From: Ceratodon purpureus
Taxonomy: Eukaryota; Streptophyta; Bryopsida; Pseudoditrichales; Ditrichaceae
DNA length: 64,000 bases
Assembly (NCBI GenBank): GCA_014871385.1
Contig: CM026433.1
Span: forward strand, 6,459,585-6,523,584
Direction: 5' to 3'
Position 1 is the first letter of the stretch; every line of letters starts with the position of its first letter. Of this stretch, positions 32,524 through 43,417 are shown in pieces. The notes beneath the pieces were generated by a model that saw nothing but the letters and a program-made list of their open reading frames with translations, did not search any database and had not been told where the DNA came from. The translations under genes and the position numbers were made by a program.

Positions 32524-32796
32524 AGCTACTCAAGGTAGACCGTTCTTCGAAGTCTTCCAAAAGTGCAAAATTAAAAGCCTACGACTACCCCAAAACCTCA
32601 ATCACATTTACAAATTATAAACATTTACAAAATTCTCAAATGTACCACACAAACACCATAGAGTTCTGGAGAACAAAAACAAAGACACGTGTCAGAGTGC
32701 TGGGACCCACCTGAGTACCACGCAATCAGCTACCCGGGGGCTGTTGAAGGCAAGGTGCTCAAAGGGGGGGAGTGCAAAATGAGGGGGCAAATCGCC

Positions 32797-32804
32797 CTTT
32801 TATA
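32797..32804 (-). promoter_or_regulatory. TATA box of the left RING-like gene
   Basis: TATAAAAG on the minus strand, directly downstream of the GC array 32810-33170; same context as the right-copy box at 35652. Confidence 0.6.
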
Positions 32805-32809
32805 CTCAC

Positions 32810-33170
32810 GGGCGCCAGGGAACGGGCGCGAACATCCTGCTACGGGCGCGAGCAGAAACCCCACGGGCGCGCGCGGCCACTGACGGCGGGGTTTCGGCCG
32901 TGTATACCTCCGCGCCCGCGCGGGTATCAAAGGGCGCGAGCGGTTCCGTGGCGGGTATATAACGGGCGCGAGCGGGTTTTACCGCGCGCGAGCGGGTAGC
33001 GACCCGGTCTTCGTCGGGCGCGCGCGGGCGTCGTCCAGGTATCGAAGGGGCGCGCGCGCGGACGTCGATGCGGGCGCGCGGATATTATTCGGGCGCGATC
33101 CGAATTGCACGGGCGCGAACGCTGAATGGACGGGCGCGAGCACTAGTGCAGGACCGGCGCCACCACAAAC
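32810..33170 (-). repeat. CpG-rich GGGCGCG array
   Basis: Counterpart of 35285-35650. It ends at the TATA box of the RING-like gene and lies between that gene and the 134-aa gene. Confidence 0.8.
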
Positions 33171-33276
33171 TAGAAAAGTGTTAAAAATCAGAGTAACCAA
33201 AGAGAACTTGCAAATTCAGAGTTCAAAAAAAATACTTTATTTATTTTGAAAATTTATCACTTCATTGTAATGTCAA

Positions 33277-33681
33277 TTACAGTGCCATGCACTCTAGGTA
33301 CCGGGCCTCTAGGTCTTTCAAGTGCGTCTCGAAATGGTTCGTTTGAGCACTAGAGACAATATTGGGGACACAAAGTATTGACATCTCCTTCTTCAGTTCG
33401 TTGATGAGATCGCCAATCTCACAGGCAAGTTCTTCGACAGTCGCTTGGGTTGCCAACTGCTCTTCAGTGGTTGGAGGCAGAGGGCGTCCATTCTCTGCGT
33501 AGGCCACCAATTTGTCACGGCGAGAGATCCAATCCTCGAAGAACTCAATCAGTTGACGGAGTCGCTCCAGCATTGACCAAATAACTGTATCCGTTCGCTG
33601 TGCAGTGCCCGGTGGGGTGGCACCATTCGTTACACTCATGTACGACTTGATTTGTTGGCAATTGCAGGCGTTGGAATTCAT
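33277..33681 (-). CDS. 134-aa coiled-coil protein, left copy
   Basis: ATG at 33681, intact to the stop at 33277. More than 90% identical to the right copy at 34763-35167. See that entry for the description. Its preservation in the broken left arm suggests either recent duplication or selection. Confidence 0.75.
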   Translation of the reverse strand: MNSNACNCQQIKSYMSVTNGATPPGTAQRTDTVIWSMLERLRQLIEFFEDWISRRDKLVAYAENGRPLPPTTEEQLATQATVEELACEIGDLINELKKEMSILCVPNIVSSAQTNHFETHLKDLEARYLECMAL

Positions 33682-33829
33682 GTTGGACGGTACAGCATTT
33701 GTTGAGAAACCCACCGTAACACTAAGCAATCAGCTACCTTGGGCTGTTGAAGGCAAAATGCACAAAGTGGGGGGGGGGGGGTGCGAATCAGTGGAGGAGG
33801 GTGGCAATTTATACTCACGGGGCCTACAG

Positions 33830-34135
33830 TGTGGGCGCGAGCAGGTTGGGCGCGCGCAGGCTGGTACGGGCGCGAGCACGTTCATCCTAAGCTACGGGCG
33901 CGCGCGACCGTGATCGGGCGGGGGTAATCGGGCGCGATCACTGCGCGCGCGCGAGACAGACGACGGGCGCGATCACTGCGAGCGCGCGAGACAGACGACG
34001 GGCGCGGGCGACCCTGATCGGGCGAGGGTAATCGGGCGCGATCACCGCGCGCGCGCGAGACAGACGACGGGCGCGATCAACCACATATGACAGGCGCGAG
34101 CAGGCGCAAAGACGCGTGCGGACACGACGACGGGC
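33830..34135 (-). repeat. CpG-rich GGGCGCG array, left arm of palindrome
   Basis: Repeats of CGGGCGCGATCAC and GCGCGCGAGACAGACGA. This is the mirror image of 34350-34620; a TATAAATT box (33813-33806) follows. Confidence 0.8.
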
Positions 34136-34138
34136 GCC

Positions 34139-34346
34139 ACCCATGGTAAACAGTAGTAAACTGTGAGGACAGTAATTTTGCTCGCGGTCGGGAGCATGGT
34201 TGTCATAATGGACGGACGGGCCAAAAAATTGTCGTGTAGTCACGTGACGAACGTGACGGACGGTTATCGGACGGACGCTTATCGGACGGGCTCCCGACCG
34301 CGAGCAAAATTACTGTCCTCACAGTTTACTACTGTTTACCATGGGT
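34139..34346. repeat. Head-to-head junction: 57-bp perfect inverted arms around a 94-bp terminal-repeat loop
   Basis: 34139-34195 and 34290-34346 are exact reverse complements (from ACCCATGGTAAAC to CGGTCGGGAGC). The intervening 34196-34289 is the outer part of the hAT terminal repeat. Inverted similarity then continues outward for kilobases on both sides, so this is the centre of a giant palindrome. Confidence 0.9.
34195..34299 (+). repeat. hAT terminal inverted repeat, left end
   Basis: A 105-bp repeat with GGACGGACGGGCC, TCACGTGACGAACGTGAC and TATCGGACGG motifs. It is the near-perfect inverse of 49964-50068. Confidence 0.9.
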
Positions 34347-34349
34347 GGC

Positions 34350-34620
34350 GCCCGTCGTCGTGTCCGCGCGCGTCTTTGCGCCTGTTCGCGCCGGTCATTT
34401 GTGGCTGTTCGCGCCCGTCGTCAGTCTCGCGCGCGCGCGGTGATCGCGCCCGATTACCCTCGCCCGATCAGGGTCGCCCGCGCCCGTCGCGCGCTCGCTG
34501 TGATCGCGCCCGTCGTCTGTCTCGCGCGCGCACAGTGATCGCGCCCGATTACCCTCGCCCGATCACGGTCGCTCGCGCCCGTAGCAGCCTGCGCGCGCCC
34601 AACCTGCTCGCGCCCACACT
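34350..34620 (+). repeat. CpG-rich GCGCCCG array, right arm of palindrome
   Basis: Mirror of 33830-34135; leads to the TATA box of the 134-aa gene. Confidence 0.8.
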
Positions 34621-34634
34621 GTCGGCCCCGTGAG

Positions 34635-34640
34635 TATAAA
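34635..34640 (+). promoter_or_regulatory. TATA box of the right 134-aa gene
   Basis: GAGTATAAATTG follows the GC array. The leader then contains CCTTCAACAGCCC and GGGTAGCTGATTGC, which recur in the leader of the RING-like gene (35708-35738). Confidence 0.6.
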
Positions 34641-34762
34641 TTGCCACCCTCCTCCACTGATTTCGCACCCCCTCACTTTGTGCATTTTGCCTTCAACAGC
34701 CCAAGGGTAGCTGATTGCTTAGTGCTACGGTGGGTTTCTCAACATTCGGTGTACCGTCCAAC

Positions 34763-35167
34763 ATGAATTCCAACGCCTGCAATTGCCAACAAATCAAGTC
34801 CATTATGAGTTTAACGGATGGTGCCACTCCACCGGGCACTGCACAGCGAACGGACACAGTTATTTGGTCAAAGCTGGAGCGACTCCGTCAACTGATTGAG
34901 TTCTTCGAGGATTGGATCTCTCGCCGTGACAAATTGGTGGCCTACGCAGAGAATGGACGCCCTCTGCCTCCAACCACTGAAGAGCAGTTGGCAACCCAAG
35001 CGACTGTCGAAGAACTTGACTGTGAGATTGGCGATCTCATCAAAGAACTGAAGAAGGAGATGGCAATACTTTGTGTCCCCACCATTGTCTCTAGTGCTCA
35101 AACGAACCATTTCGAGACGCACTTGAAAGACCTAGAGGACCGGTACCTAGAGTGCATGGCACTGTAA
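34763..35167 (+). CDS. 134-aa coiled-coil protein, right copy
   Basis: ATG 34763 to TAA 35167, one exon. The first 12 residues contain CNCQQ. Residues 40-65 (LERLRQLIEFFEDWISRRDK) and 85-130 are predicted by eye to be amphipathic helices. There are no catalytic motifs or membrane segments. The family is not recognised; an oligomerising accessory protein of the element is a guess. It is the first gene of the hAT element, and its leader shares a block with that of the RING-like gene, so the two are probably co-regulated. The duplicate in the left arm keeps its full frame. Confidence 0.75.
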   Translation: MNSNACNCQQIKSIMSLTDGATPPGTAQRTDTVIWSKLERLRQLIEFFEDWISRRDKLVAYAENGRPLPPTTEEQLATQATVEELDCEIGDLIKELKKEMAILCVPTIVSSAQTNHFETHLKDLEDRYLECMAL

Positions 35168-35284
35168 TCGACATTACAATGAAGTGATACATTTCCAAAA
35201 TAAATAAAGTATTCTTTTTTAACTCTGAATTTGCAAGTCCTCTTTGGTTACTCTGATTTTTAACAGTGTTCTAGGTTGTGGTGG

Positions 35285-35650
35285 CGCCCGTCCTGGCCCA
35301 CTGCTCGCGCCCGTCCATTCAGTGTTGGCGCCCGACGGTCGCGCCCGTACAGTTCGGATCGCGCCCGAAAATATCCGCGCGCCCGCGTCGACGTCCGCGC
35401 GCGCGCCCCTTCGGTACCCGGACGACGCCCGCTCGCGCCCGACGAAGACCGGGTCGGTACCCGCTCGCGCGCGGTAAAACCCGCGCGCGCCCGTCATATA
35501 CCCGCCACTGAACCGCTCGCGCCCGTTGATATCCGCGCGGGCGCGGACGGATACACGGCCGAAACCCCGCCGTCGGTGCCCGCGCGCGCCCGTCGGGTTT
35601 CCGCTCGCGCCCGTAGCAGGCTGTTCGCGCCCGTTCCCTGGCGCCCGTGA
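35285..35650 (+). repeat. CpG-rich GCGCCCG array
   Basis: Fills the gap between the 134-aa gene and the TATA box of the RING-like gene; counterpart of 32810-33170. Confidence 0.8.
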
Positions 35651-35651
35651 C

Positions 35652-35659
35652 TATAAAAG
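35652..35659 (+). promoter_or_regulatory. TATA box of the RING-like gene
   Basis: TATAAAAG after the GC array, about 280 bp upstream of the ATG; the leader contains the shared CCTTCAACAGCCC block. Confidence 0.65.
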
Positions 35660-35933
35660 GGCGATTTCCCACCTCATTTTGCACTCCCCCCCCTTTGAGC
35701 ACCTTGCCTTCAACAGCCCCCGGGTAGCTGATTGCGTGGTACTCAGGTGGGTCCCAGCACTCTGACACGTGTCCTTGTTTTTATTCTCCAGAACTCTATG
35801 GTGTCTGTGTATTACATTTGAGAATTTTGTAAATGTTTATAATTTGTAAATGTGATTGAGGTTCTGGGGTAGTCGTAGGGTTTTAATTTTGCACCTTCGG
35901 AAGACTTCGAAGAACGATCTACCTCGAGCAGAC

Positions 35934-38537
35934 ATGGAACGGCAACAACCAGCACTCACGGCGGCAGAGCAGAGGAAAAAGCAAAAGGATGCGGGACGGC
36001 CCAGGCATGGAAACGTCCAACATAAGAGGGTCCACGTCTTATTGAATCCAGCAAAGCTGGCATTCAGAGGGTGGGAAGGTGCATCGCAACCGTGGACTCT
36101 AGCAACGTGTGAACAATTCATTGAATGGTGCCACATTGGGAAGTTATTCCCGTTGCACCGTCATAATAACAATCGTACTTCAAACAAGGCGAACATGAGA
36201 TATTGCAAGAACCGTCAGTTCGGGAGGCGGTGTTTGGAGGTGTGGCAGGTCCTATACAACCAGGCGATGAACGAGAGGAATGAGGTTCCGCTCTTTATTT
36301 GTAGAATGGTATATGCCGAGGTAGTGCTTCATAGGCAGGTGGATTGGAGGACCATACGGTTGACTCCTAGTGTCCAGCAGCGTCCACATGAGATGGCGAT
36401 ACCTACAGGGGTCCTAAGATTTCCAGGTGTGGACTGGGCATACTTGGATGATCCTGAGGATCAAGCGCCTGTTGAATGGAGTGACTCAGGGGAGGATAAT
36501 GATTCTGATGGTACGGTAGACCGTACCCCTCAGTCACAGACAAGAGCCGCGACTAGTGCTAGAATCACACGGTTAAAAAAGAAGGATCCTGTGCTAGCTG
36601 CCTGTTTGTCGACGAGGAATCGTGCACCGCCTGCAAATCCTACTGGACCGGGTATTCCTCATCAGGCTCCTCCAGCAATCGTCGGGGGCCCAAGCAATGT
36701 TGATGTTGCTCCTCCTATATTAGTTCCACATATTGCGGGCCCGAGCAATGTTGATGTAGCTCCTCATGTACTAAATCCACAGATTGCGGGCCCGAGCAAT
36801 GTTGATGTAGCTCCTCATGTACTAAATCCACAGATTGCGGGCCCGAGCAATGTAATGGAAGATGATGACACTGGGTTTGCAGATGAGTTGGAGGCTACAA
36901 TAGCCGCCGCTGATGCCCAGGGCCTGCAAGTCGATGCATTGCAGAAGGAGCTGGAAGGAAAAAATGCAATAATTTCTGAGATGGAGAAGACTATCCAGAA
37001 CTTGTACGAGGAAGCTGATAGGATGAATGAGATTATACGGAAGCAGAATGAAGAGATTTCGCAACTTAGATCTGCGAAGACTCCGACTTACATACCCGAA
37101 GCAAGCCAAGCTCCAATCCCTGGTAGCCCTGGAATGAACGAGGAAGACGTTAATGCCATAATTGAATCGGCCACGCACGGTCTCCTGGAAGATACCCCGG
37201 TCCGAGTTCCCCGTAAGCCAATCATTCCATTCGCGTCATCAAGTCAAGTGATGCACCCCCCCCAGCGGCAAATCATGTTCGTAGATTCTCAAGAGACGGA
37301 GGACTCTTTGGGATTTCAACAGCCATCAGTACCCACTGTCTCCGAATTGCAAGCTACCAACGGGATGCTCAGAAAGTATCTGATCGAGATGAGCAGACAG
37401 TACTACCAATGGAAGATTGCATGCATCATGAACGTCGACCGTTTCAGACAGATGCGCGCTGAGTTCGAGAGGATTGACCGCGACTACCTCCAGCTTAACT
37501 CCAAGAGAGATTTCGGACTTACCTCGTGGGCAGATCCAAATGAAATGTTCCCTGACAGCCTACCGATGATTGGTAAAGCAATAGATTGGACGCGGTTGGG
37601 GTGGGAGTACAAGACCGCCATATCCAATGAGAAGATCGCTAAAAATAAAAAGCCAAGCTTGCTCTGGCCCAATCCAGCGAAGTATGTGTTGGATGGAACC
37701 CACTGTGCAATTTGTACCAATCTATTTGGGCCAGAGGGGGGCTGGCAATTGGGATCCTGTCAATGCATGTATCATCCACAATGCTTGATCTCGTGGGCCT
37801 TGATACGTCGGAAGTGTGCAGTATGTAGGGCCCCCTTACACAAGCGTTTTTATGAGCAATTCGGCCTAGTGAATTGGATGCCACCGCATTGGGAGCAAAA
37901 TGAGGAAAATACTCCTGACTTTCCAGACAAGTGGGGTGAAGACTTGATTTGGAATTGGCTTATGGGAATGCACCTGTCCTATATTAAACAAATGAGCGAT
38001 CAGTGGAGGTGGGACCAGAAACCTGCGGAGATTGTACGGATCTGCCACGAACTCATCAAGGGCGGGACGGAGGAGGAACTCGAGGGAAGGAGGAATTTCT
38101 TCTACCAAGTGCTACATGGGTATTGGGATATTCAAACTTGTACATTCCAGTACGGCCCCCATCCTCTTGGATTTAAGTGGAATTCCAAAGGGGAGTTGGT
38201 TGCGGATCAGATCAAGGAGTTGCACGACATGACTGAAGAGGATTTCCGGATCGCTGAGACTGTGGCTACCGCGGAATCTGAATGGGATATGTTGTTCAAG
38301 AATCAAGCCGTGGATTTCCTATGTGCTGAAGTGGCTCCGGAGGTCGTAACAGTGCTCCGTCGGATGCGCAACAACAACTTCATGGAAGCAATGCTTGGAG
38401 GAGATGGCATAGCGAAGAGAACCCGTTCTGCCAAGCGGAAACTCATCGCCAACGATGGGGCAGAAAGTAGTGCAGCAGGTACCTCTCGTGCTCGACACGA
38501 TGAGGGTGGATCGAGTTCCTCTGCACCGGGCACGTGA
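35934..38537 (+). CDS. 868-aa protein with coiled coil and RING-like zinc finger
   Basis: ATG 35934, chosen because it matches the start of the left copy; stop TGA 38537. Residues 1-160: a Trp/Arg-rich domain (FRGWEGASQPWTL, QFIEWCHIGK) of unknown family. Residues 200-320: Pro-rich linker with tandem GPSNVDVAPHVLNPQIA units. Residues 330-385: coiled coil (KELEGKNAIISEMEKTIQNL). Residues 580-640: a zinc finger CAIC, then SCQCMYHPQC, then KCAVC, a C4HC3 arrangement like RING-CH. The rest is a conserved charged C-terminal domain. A RING-like finger with a coiled coil suggests a ubiquitin- or SUMO-ligase role, but the finger spacing is atypical and activity is unproven. It is element cargo, between the 134-aa gene and the transposase. 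Confidence 0.8.
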   Translation: MERQQPALTAAEQRKKQKDAGRPRHGNVQHKRVHVLLNPAKLAFRGWEGASQPWTLATCEQFIEWCHIGKLFPLHRHNNNRTSNKANMRYCKNRQFGRRCLEVWQVLYNQAMNERNEVPLFICRMVYAEVVLHRQVDWRTIRLTPSVQQRPHEMAIPTGVLRFPGVDWAYLDDPEDQAPVEWSDSGEDNDSDGTVDRTPQSQTRAATSARITRLKKKDPVLAACLSTRNRAPPANPTGPGIPHQAPPAIVGGPSNVDVAPPILVPHIAGPSNVDVAPHVLNPQIAGPSNVDVAPHVLNPQIAGPSNVMEDDDTGFADELEATIAAADAQGLQVDALQKELEGKNAIISEMEKTIQNLYEEADRMNEIIRKQNEEISQLRSAKTPTYIPEASQAPIPGSPGMNEEDVNAIIESATHGLLEDTPVRVPRKPIIPFASSSQVMHPPQRQIMFVDSQETEDSLGFQQPSVPTVSELQATNGMLRKYLIEMSRQYYQWKIACIMNVDRFRQMRAEFERIDRDYLQLNSKRDFGLTSWADPNEMFPDSLPMIGKAIDWTRLGWEYKTAISNEKIAKNKKPSLLWPNPAKYVLDGTHCAICTNLFGPEGGWQLGSCQCMYHPQCLISWALIRRKCAVCRAPLHKRFYEQFGLVNWMPPHWEQNEENTPDFPDKWGEDLIWNWLMGMHLSYIKQMSDQWRWDQKPAEIVRICHELIKGGTEEELEGRRNFFYQVLHGYWDIQTCTFQYGPHPLGFKWNSKGELVADQIKELHDMTEEDFRIAETVATAESEWDMLFKNQAVDFLCAEVAPEVVTVLRRMRNNNFMEAMLGGDGIAKRTRSAKRKLIANDGAESSAAGTSRARHDEGGSSSSAPGT

Positions 38538-38867
38538 CGTCGTGGAGATCCATGAGTGAAGACCACGTTTTGTAAAAAGATATCGGAATATAAATACATG
38601 TAGATGGCATAGGGGTATGGATTATTGGATAGGTTTGGGATTACATTCACATGTTTAATGTTTGTTAAACTCAAACAATGGATGATAATTTGCTTTTGTA
38701 AATCATTGTCGTGATTCTCAAGACGCTTTTATGCTCCCTTCATAATACATTGGCCTCTCTTTTTTGGATTGCCAATCATGTTATTCATTCCGCCCGTTGT
38801 CTCATCTCCTTCCATCGTATGATAAGTGTATAAATATCTCTGTTGCACACCAAAATGTTTAACCCCT

Positions 38868-39788
38868 AAATGCTCTTGAAAATTTCAGGCTCAAACTGTC
38901 TTTCGATACCTCTTTGTAAAGCAAGCTGATTTTTTTAATTTCAAAACATTCTTTTGCAATTTCAACCGTAGGATCTTATAAATAACTCATCAAAAAACTA
39001 TTTCTCAAATTCTTAGAGTCAGAAACCAAACCAATCACAAGATCATGATGTTTAAACTTCCAAGACAAGTTATTTCCAATCCTTCAAAAACTAAAATCTT
39101 GGCTTCCACGAATTTTCAGAAAATATGCTTTGAGGTTTTAGAATGGGCAACTGAATATTCTATTTAAAGAATGACTTGAGATTCTTCACAAAAAATTTCA
39201 AAACATTAAACCTTAATTTTCATCTTCAAACCATAAATAATTAGAATAAGATGTAGAATAGAGGGAAAAACTAAACTACTAATTTTGTCCACATAAAAGT
39301 AGATATTGTCAATTCCAACGGTGAAAATGATGTAACAAGTAACCAAAAACTTTTCCAATTTTTAATTTTGAAAAATTGCTAAAATCGAGTTCAAAATCAA
39401 TAGTTGAAGTTATTTTTGATGAAGAGTTGACCGAACTGCCCGCATAATATGACTTCTCATATCTCTTACCTCACTTATTGGATTGGCATGGCTCAAAGCT
39501 TCCTATGTGCATACAAATCAGTAGAAAATGATGATATTTTAATTTATTTTTAAAAAAAAGATTTGAGTTTTTTTTATGCTGCCCGCGTTGAGATTTTGAA
39601 CCTTTAATCCTTCATAACTTTTGCATTACATATCAGAATCGTATGAAACAAAGCTTCACATGTACGTAATGACTGAAAGAATCTACATACAAAATTTCAA
39701 AACTTAATAATTATTTTTGACGCCGTTGCAGCCTGCCCAAAATAGGCTGCGACCACATTTTGGACAGTGGATTTAAGTCGCGCTAAGG
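38868..39788. other. AT-rich insertion specific to the right copy
   Basis: The left copy passes directly from the CAAAATGTTTAA block to a GGATTTAAGTC block. The right copy has about 0.9 kb of gene-free AT-rich DNA here, plus the SINE-like unit that follows. Some internal sentences repeat (CAAAGCTTC, CATAACTTTTGCATTAC). The element type is not recognised. Confidence 0.6.
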
Positions 39789-39947
39789 GTCCCTTCACAC
39801 CTGGAGGTGTGTACCACCGGCTACCGACTGTCTAACTCCGGGCCCTCCAAAAAACCCGTTTCCGATTCACAGGGTTCGAGTTAATTTACAGGGGGTTGGG
39901 TCTCGTGATAGGCCAGAGTCGGGGATCGGGGGCCGGGATTCTTGCTG
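39789..39947. mobile_element. Short insertion flanked by a 19-bp repeat, SINE-like
   Basis: GGATTTAAGTCGCGCTAAG before and GGATTTAAGTCACGCTAAG after look like a target duplication. The 159-bp interior has AGGGTTCGAGTTAA, close to a Pol III B box. No A-tail is seen, so the class is uncertain. Confidence 0.4.
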
Positions 39948-40029
39948 GATTTAAGTCACGCTAAGAGAACTTCAGTTATTGTAAGTGTATTTAACTTATG
40001 GACTGAATTTTATGTTACGTGGATTTGAA

Positions 40030-40640
40030 CTCTGATCCCGCCCGCATGGTCGCGCGCGTTTGCGCGCGCCCGTAGTGTGCGTACTCGCGCGCGCGCGAAC
40101 CTGCCCCAGCGAGAATAAAACCAGGATTACGCCCGCCCGTGCGCGCGCGCACGAACTGCTCGCGCGCGTGCGAAGTGCTCGCGCCCGTCGCGCCCACAGC
40201 GCGCGAACGGATACTGAAATGTGGAACACCCGACGGTGTCTCCGTCGTTTGGCTCGCGCCCGATTCCGCATGCGCCCGCCCGATTTCGCGCGCGCCCGAC
40301 AGTGCACGCGCGCGCGCACTGCAACCAGGGTGGGGGACTAATTTCTCTCCCCAAACTCTCTTTTCCATTTGCCCGCGCCCGTACGCGCGCGCGCGTCCTG
40401 ATCGCGCCCGTCAAACCAACCGCGCGCGCGCGGTCGCGTGATTCTGAATCTCTTCCTCCCCCACAATGTCCCCCGCATTTCGTTCGCGCCCAATTTCGCG
40501 CGCGCCCGATTGCGCGCGCCCGTCAATACTCGCGCGCGCGCACTGCAACCATGTCATGGAAGTAATTTCTCCCCATTCAGTCCCTCGTTCCATTTGCACG
40601 CGCCCGGACGCGCTCGCGCCCATCAATGCGGGCGCCCGTT
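40030..40640 (+). repeat. CpG-rich GCGCCCG array
   Basis: Counterpart of 12465-13075. Strong CGCGCG runs (alternating purine-pyrimidine). No gene follows directly. Confidence 0.75.
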
Positions 40641-40739
40641 TTGCACGCGCCCAAGCACTCCAACAACATCACTCAAATAAATTTTATGATTCCCCCACTC
40701 TCCCATCGTATCCCCTTGTTTTTATTAAATAATCCTACA

Positions 40740-42110
40740 CTCTCTAAATTTTTAATTGTTTTTTTTCCCCCTCTTTGAACAGTACGTTTTTATTTAACTC
40801 GTAATCTCATTTTGTCTGTTCATTTTTATAATATACTAAAGGTAGTAAATCTTCATGTCGACCCAGAGTCACATGAAGATCCTCTAAGCGCCTGAGTTCA
40901 GCTGATTTATATCCACTATTTTTTTTTTCCCCACTGTTTTTTTTTTCCCCCTTCCTTGAACACTACGCTTTTATTTAATTCCTTCTTTCATTTCGTTTGT
41001 TCAATTTTATAATTCCACCTCTCCCCCTTCTTCCCGCCTTATTTTTATTCAATACTTCTACGCTCTGTAATTTGTTTTATATTTTTTTTTCCCCTTCGTT
41101 GAACACTACGCTTTCATTTAATACCTTCTCTCATTTTGTTTGTTTATTTTTATAAGTCCACCTCTAGTCTATCCTCCCGCCTTATATTTATTCAATACTC
41201 CTACGCTCTTTAATTCCTTTTTTTTTTTCCCCCTTCGTTGAACACTACGCTTTTATTTAATTCCTTCTTTCATTTCGTTTGTTCAATTTTATAATTCCAC
41301 CTCTCCCCCTTCTTCCCGCCTTATTTTTATTCAATACTTCTACGCTCTGTAATTTGTTTTATATTTTTTTTCCCCCTTCCTTGAACACTACGCTTTTATT
41401 TAATTCCTTCTTTCATTTCGTTTGTTCAATTTTATAATTCCACCTCTCCCCCTTCTTCCCGCCTTATTTTTATTCAATACTTCTACGCTCTGTAATTTGT
41501 TTTATATTTTTTTTTCCCCTTCGTTGAACACTACGCTTTCATTTAATACCTTCTCTCATTTTGTTTGTTTATTTTTATAAGTCCACCTCTAGTCTATCCT
41601 CCCGCCTTATATTTATTCAATACTCCTACGCTCTTTAATTCCTTTTTCTTTTTCCCCCTTCGTTGAACTCTACGCTTTTATTTAATTCCTTCTTTCATTT
41701 CGTTTGTTCAATTTTATAATTCCACCTCTCCCCCTTCTTCCCGCCTTATTTTTATTCAATACTTCTACGCTCTGTAATTTGTTTTATATTTTTATTTCCC
41801 TTTCGTTGAACACTACGCTTTCATTTAATACCTTCTCTCATTTTGTTTGTTCATTTTTATAATTCCACCTCTAGTCTATCCTCCCGCCTTATATTTATTC
41901 AATACTCCTACGCTCTTTAAATCCCTTTTTTTTTTTTTTCCCTCTTCGTTGAACACTATCATTCTATTTAATTCCTTCTCTCATTTCGTTTGTTCATTTT
42001 TATAATTCCACATCTTCCCCATCCTCCCGCCTTATTTTTATTCAATACTCGTATGCTATTTAATTTGTTTTTTTATTTTTTTCTTCATTTTATAAATTTG
42101 AATGCCTATT
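40740..42110. repeat. AT-rich minisatellite, about nine units
   Basis: Units of about 140 bp with GAACACTACGCTTTTATTTAA, a T-tract, and CCTTATTTTTATTCAATAC. Same family as 11740-12440 but expanded and with a higher-order alternation of two unit types. Confidence 0.85.
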
Positions 42111-42254
42111 CGTTTACTTTTTTTTTTTTTTTTTTTTTCTTTTGGGTACTCCAATCTCCCATACTAATGTATGGTATTTCAGTGTAGTCCAGTCTCTCCC
42201 TTACGCTTTATTTTTTTTCTTTTTTTGAACTTACGACTTTTAAACTTCAATGAG

Positions 42255-42500
42255 CGCGCCCTGTTGGATCGCGCGCGTCCGAACGCGCCCGCAGGCGCCG
42301 GCGCGGTGGTGTCCGCAGTGGACCCACTGAACCTGCCCACGCGCGCGCGCGCACACTCGCGACCGCGCCCGCAAGTACGCGCGCGCGCCTGCTTGTTCGA
42401 CGCGCGCACGCGTCGTCCCCGACCTGCGCTCGCCCTGCTCGCGCCCACCCGTTCGCGCGCGCCTGCTCGCGCCCCACGCCGCCTGCGCGCGCGCTCGGGG
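42255..42500 (+). repeat. CpG-rich GCGCCCG array
   Basis: Counterpart of 11105-11350. Confidence 0.75.
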
Positions 42501-42844
42501 TTTCAACTGGATTAGTGCAGTAACTAGTAAAATTTATCCCATATTCTAAGTTAACACTCCCTGAGGTTAGCTTAAAACGGCTTACCTTCCACTAGGAGGG
42601 CAGAAACATGAGGGGCGAAATGACAACCTGCTCTAGTTCTTAGACATGTGTGAATGGAGTGGTTTGTCCTTTCGCACTGTCATGTTTCTCATTTTTTTTA
42701 CTAAAATAGGGTTCCTTTTAATGTAGATGTGCACGTGTATGTAGTTCACACACTTTAATTTATTTAAATTTTATTCATTTTTCCCTCTCGTTGTTACTTC
42801 TTCTCATAGAATTGAGGTGGTCAAATCGATCCCGGCCGTTTGAT

Positions 42845-43140
42845 CGCGCCCGCACCCGACCGCCCGTGCGCGCCCGCGCCTGCATTCGCCCGCCGCTCTC
42901 CGCCCGTGCGCGCCCGCGCCCGCATTCGCCCGCTGCTCTCCGCCCGCGCCCGCCCGCGCCCGCCCGCTTCGCGATCCAGCGCTCGCGCGTGCATGCGCCC
43001 GCCCCCGCCCGTCTTCCACCGCGCGCGCTATCCGCCACGCGGCCTTCAATCGCGCGCACCCACCTGCGCCCGCCCGTTCGCCTCGGAGCGCGCCCGATCT
43101 TCTGGTGCGCGCGCGCCCGTTCGGTCGCGCCCGTCCGGAC
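42845..43140 (+). repeat. CpG-rich GCGCCCG array upstream of the hAT transposase
   Basis: Counterpart of 10500-10800. Ends 26 bp before the TATATAAA box. Confidence 0.8.
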
Positions 43141-43166
43141 AGTACTCGCCCGGTCGAGGGCGGCAG

Positions 43167-43174
43167 TATATAAA
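43167..43174 (+). promoter_or_regulatory. TATA box of the hAT transposase, inside a dyad
   Basis: TATATAAA sits in a near-palindrome (GGGCGGCAGTATATAAACTG followed by CCCCC), conserved in the left copy near 10515. Confidence 0.65.
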
Positions 43175-43417
43175 CTGCCCCCTTGATTTGACATCCACCT
43201 TACCTCCTTGCGTGCTTCATGTCCTGGGTCTCCTTGAGGGCTCCTTGCTTGAAACTGTTAGCTTGGGGAGACACTTGGTTTGGGTGGGGGGAATGTAAAA
43301 ATTCTTCTCTCCATAAATCAATGTGTCAGGCACTTTTCAGACACACTAAGTTATTCAGATAATAATCTTTTGGTACTACTGGTCCTATTAGTCCCGATAC
43401 TTCCCTAATCATTCACT

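Larger units (their letters stand above)
30904..34194 (-). mobile_element. Giant hAT element, left inverted copy, proximal part
   Basis: Inverted counterpart of about 34.29-37.6 kb. In order from the palindrome: GC array, TATA box, 134-aa gene, GC array, TATA box, N-terminal half of the RING-like gene. It lacks its own outer 94 bp of terminal repeat, because it abuts the end of the right copy at 34195. Confidence 0.85.
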
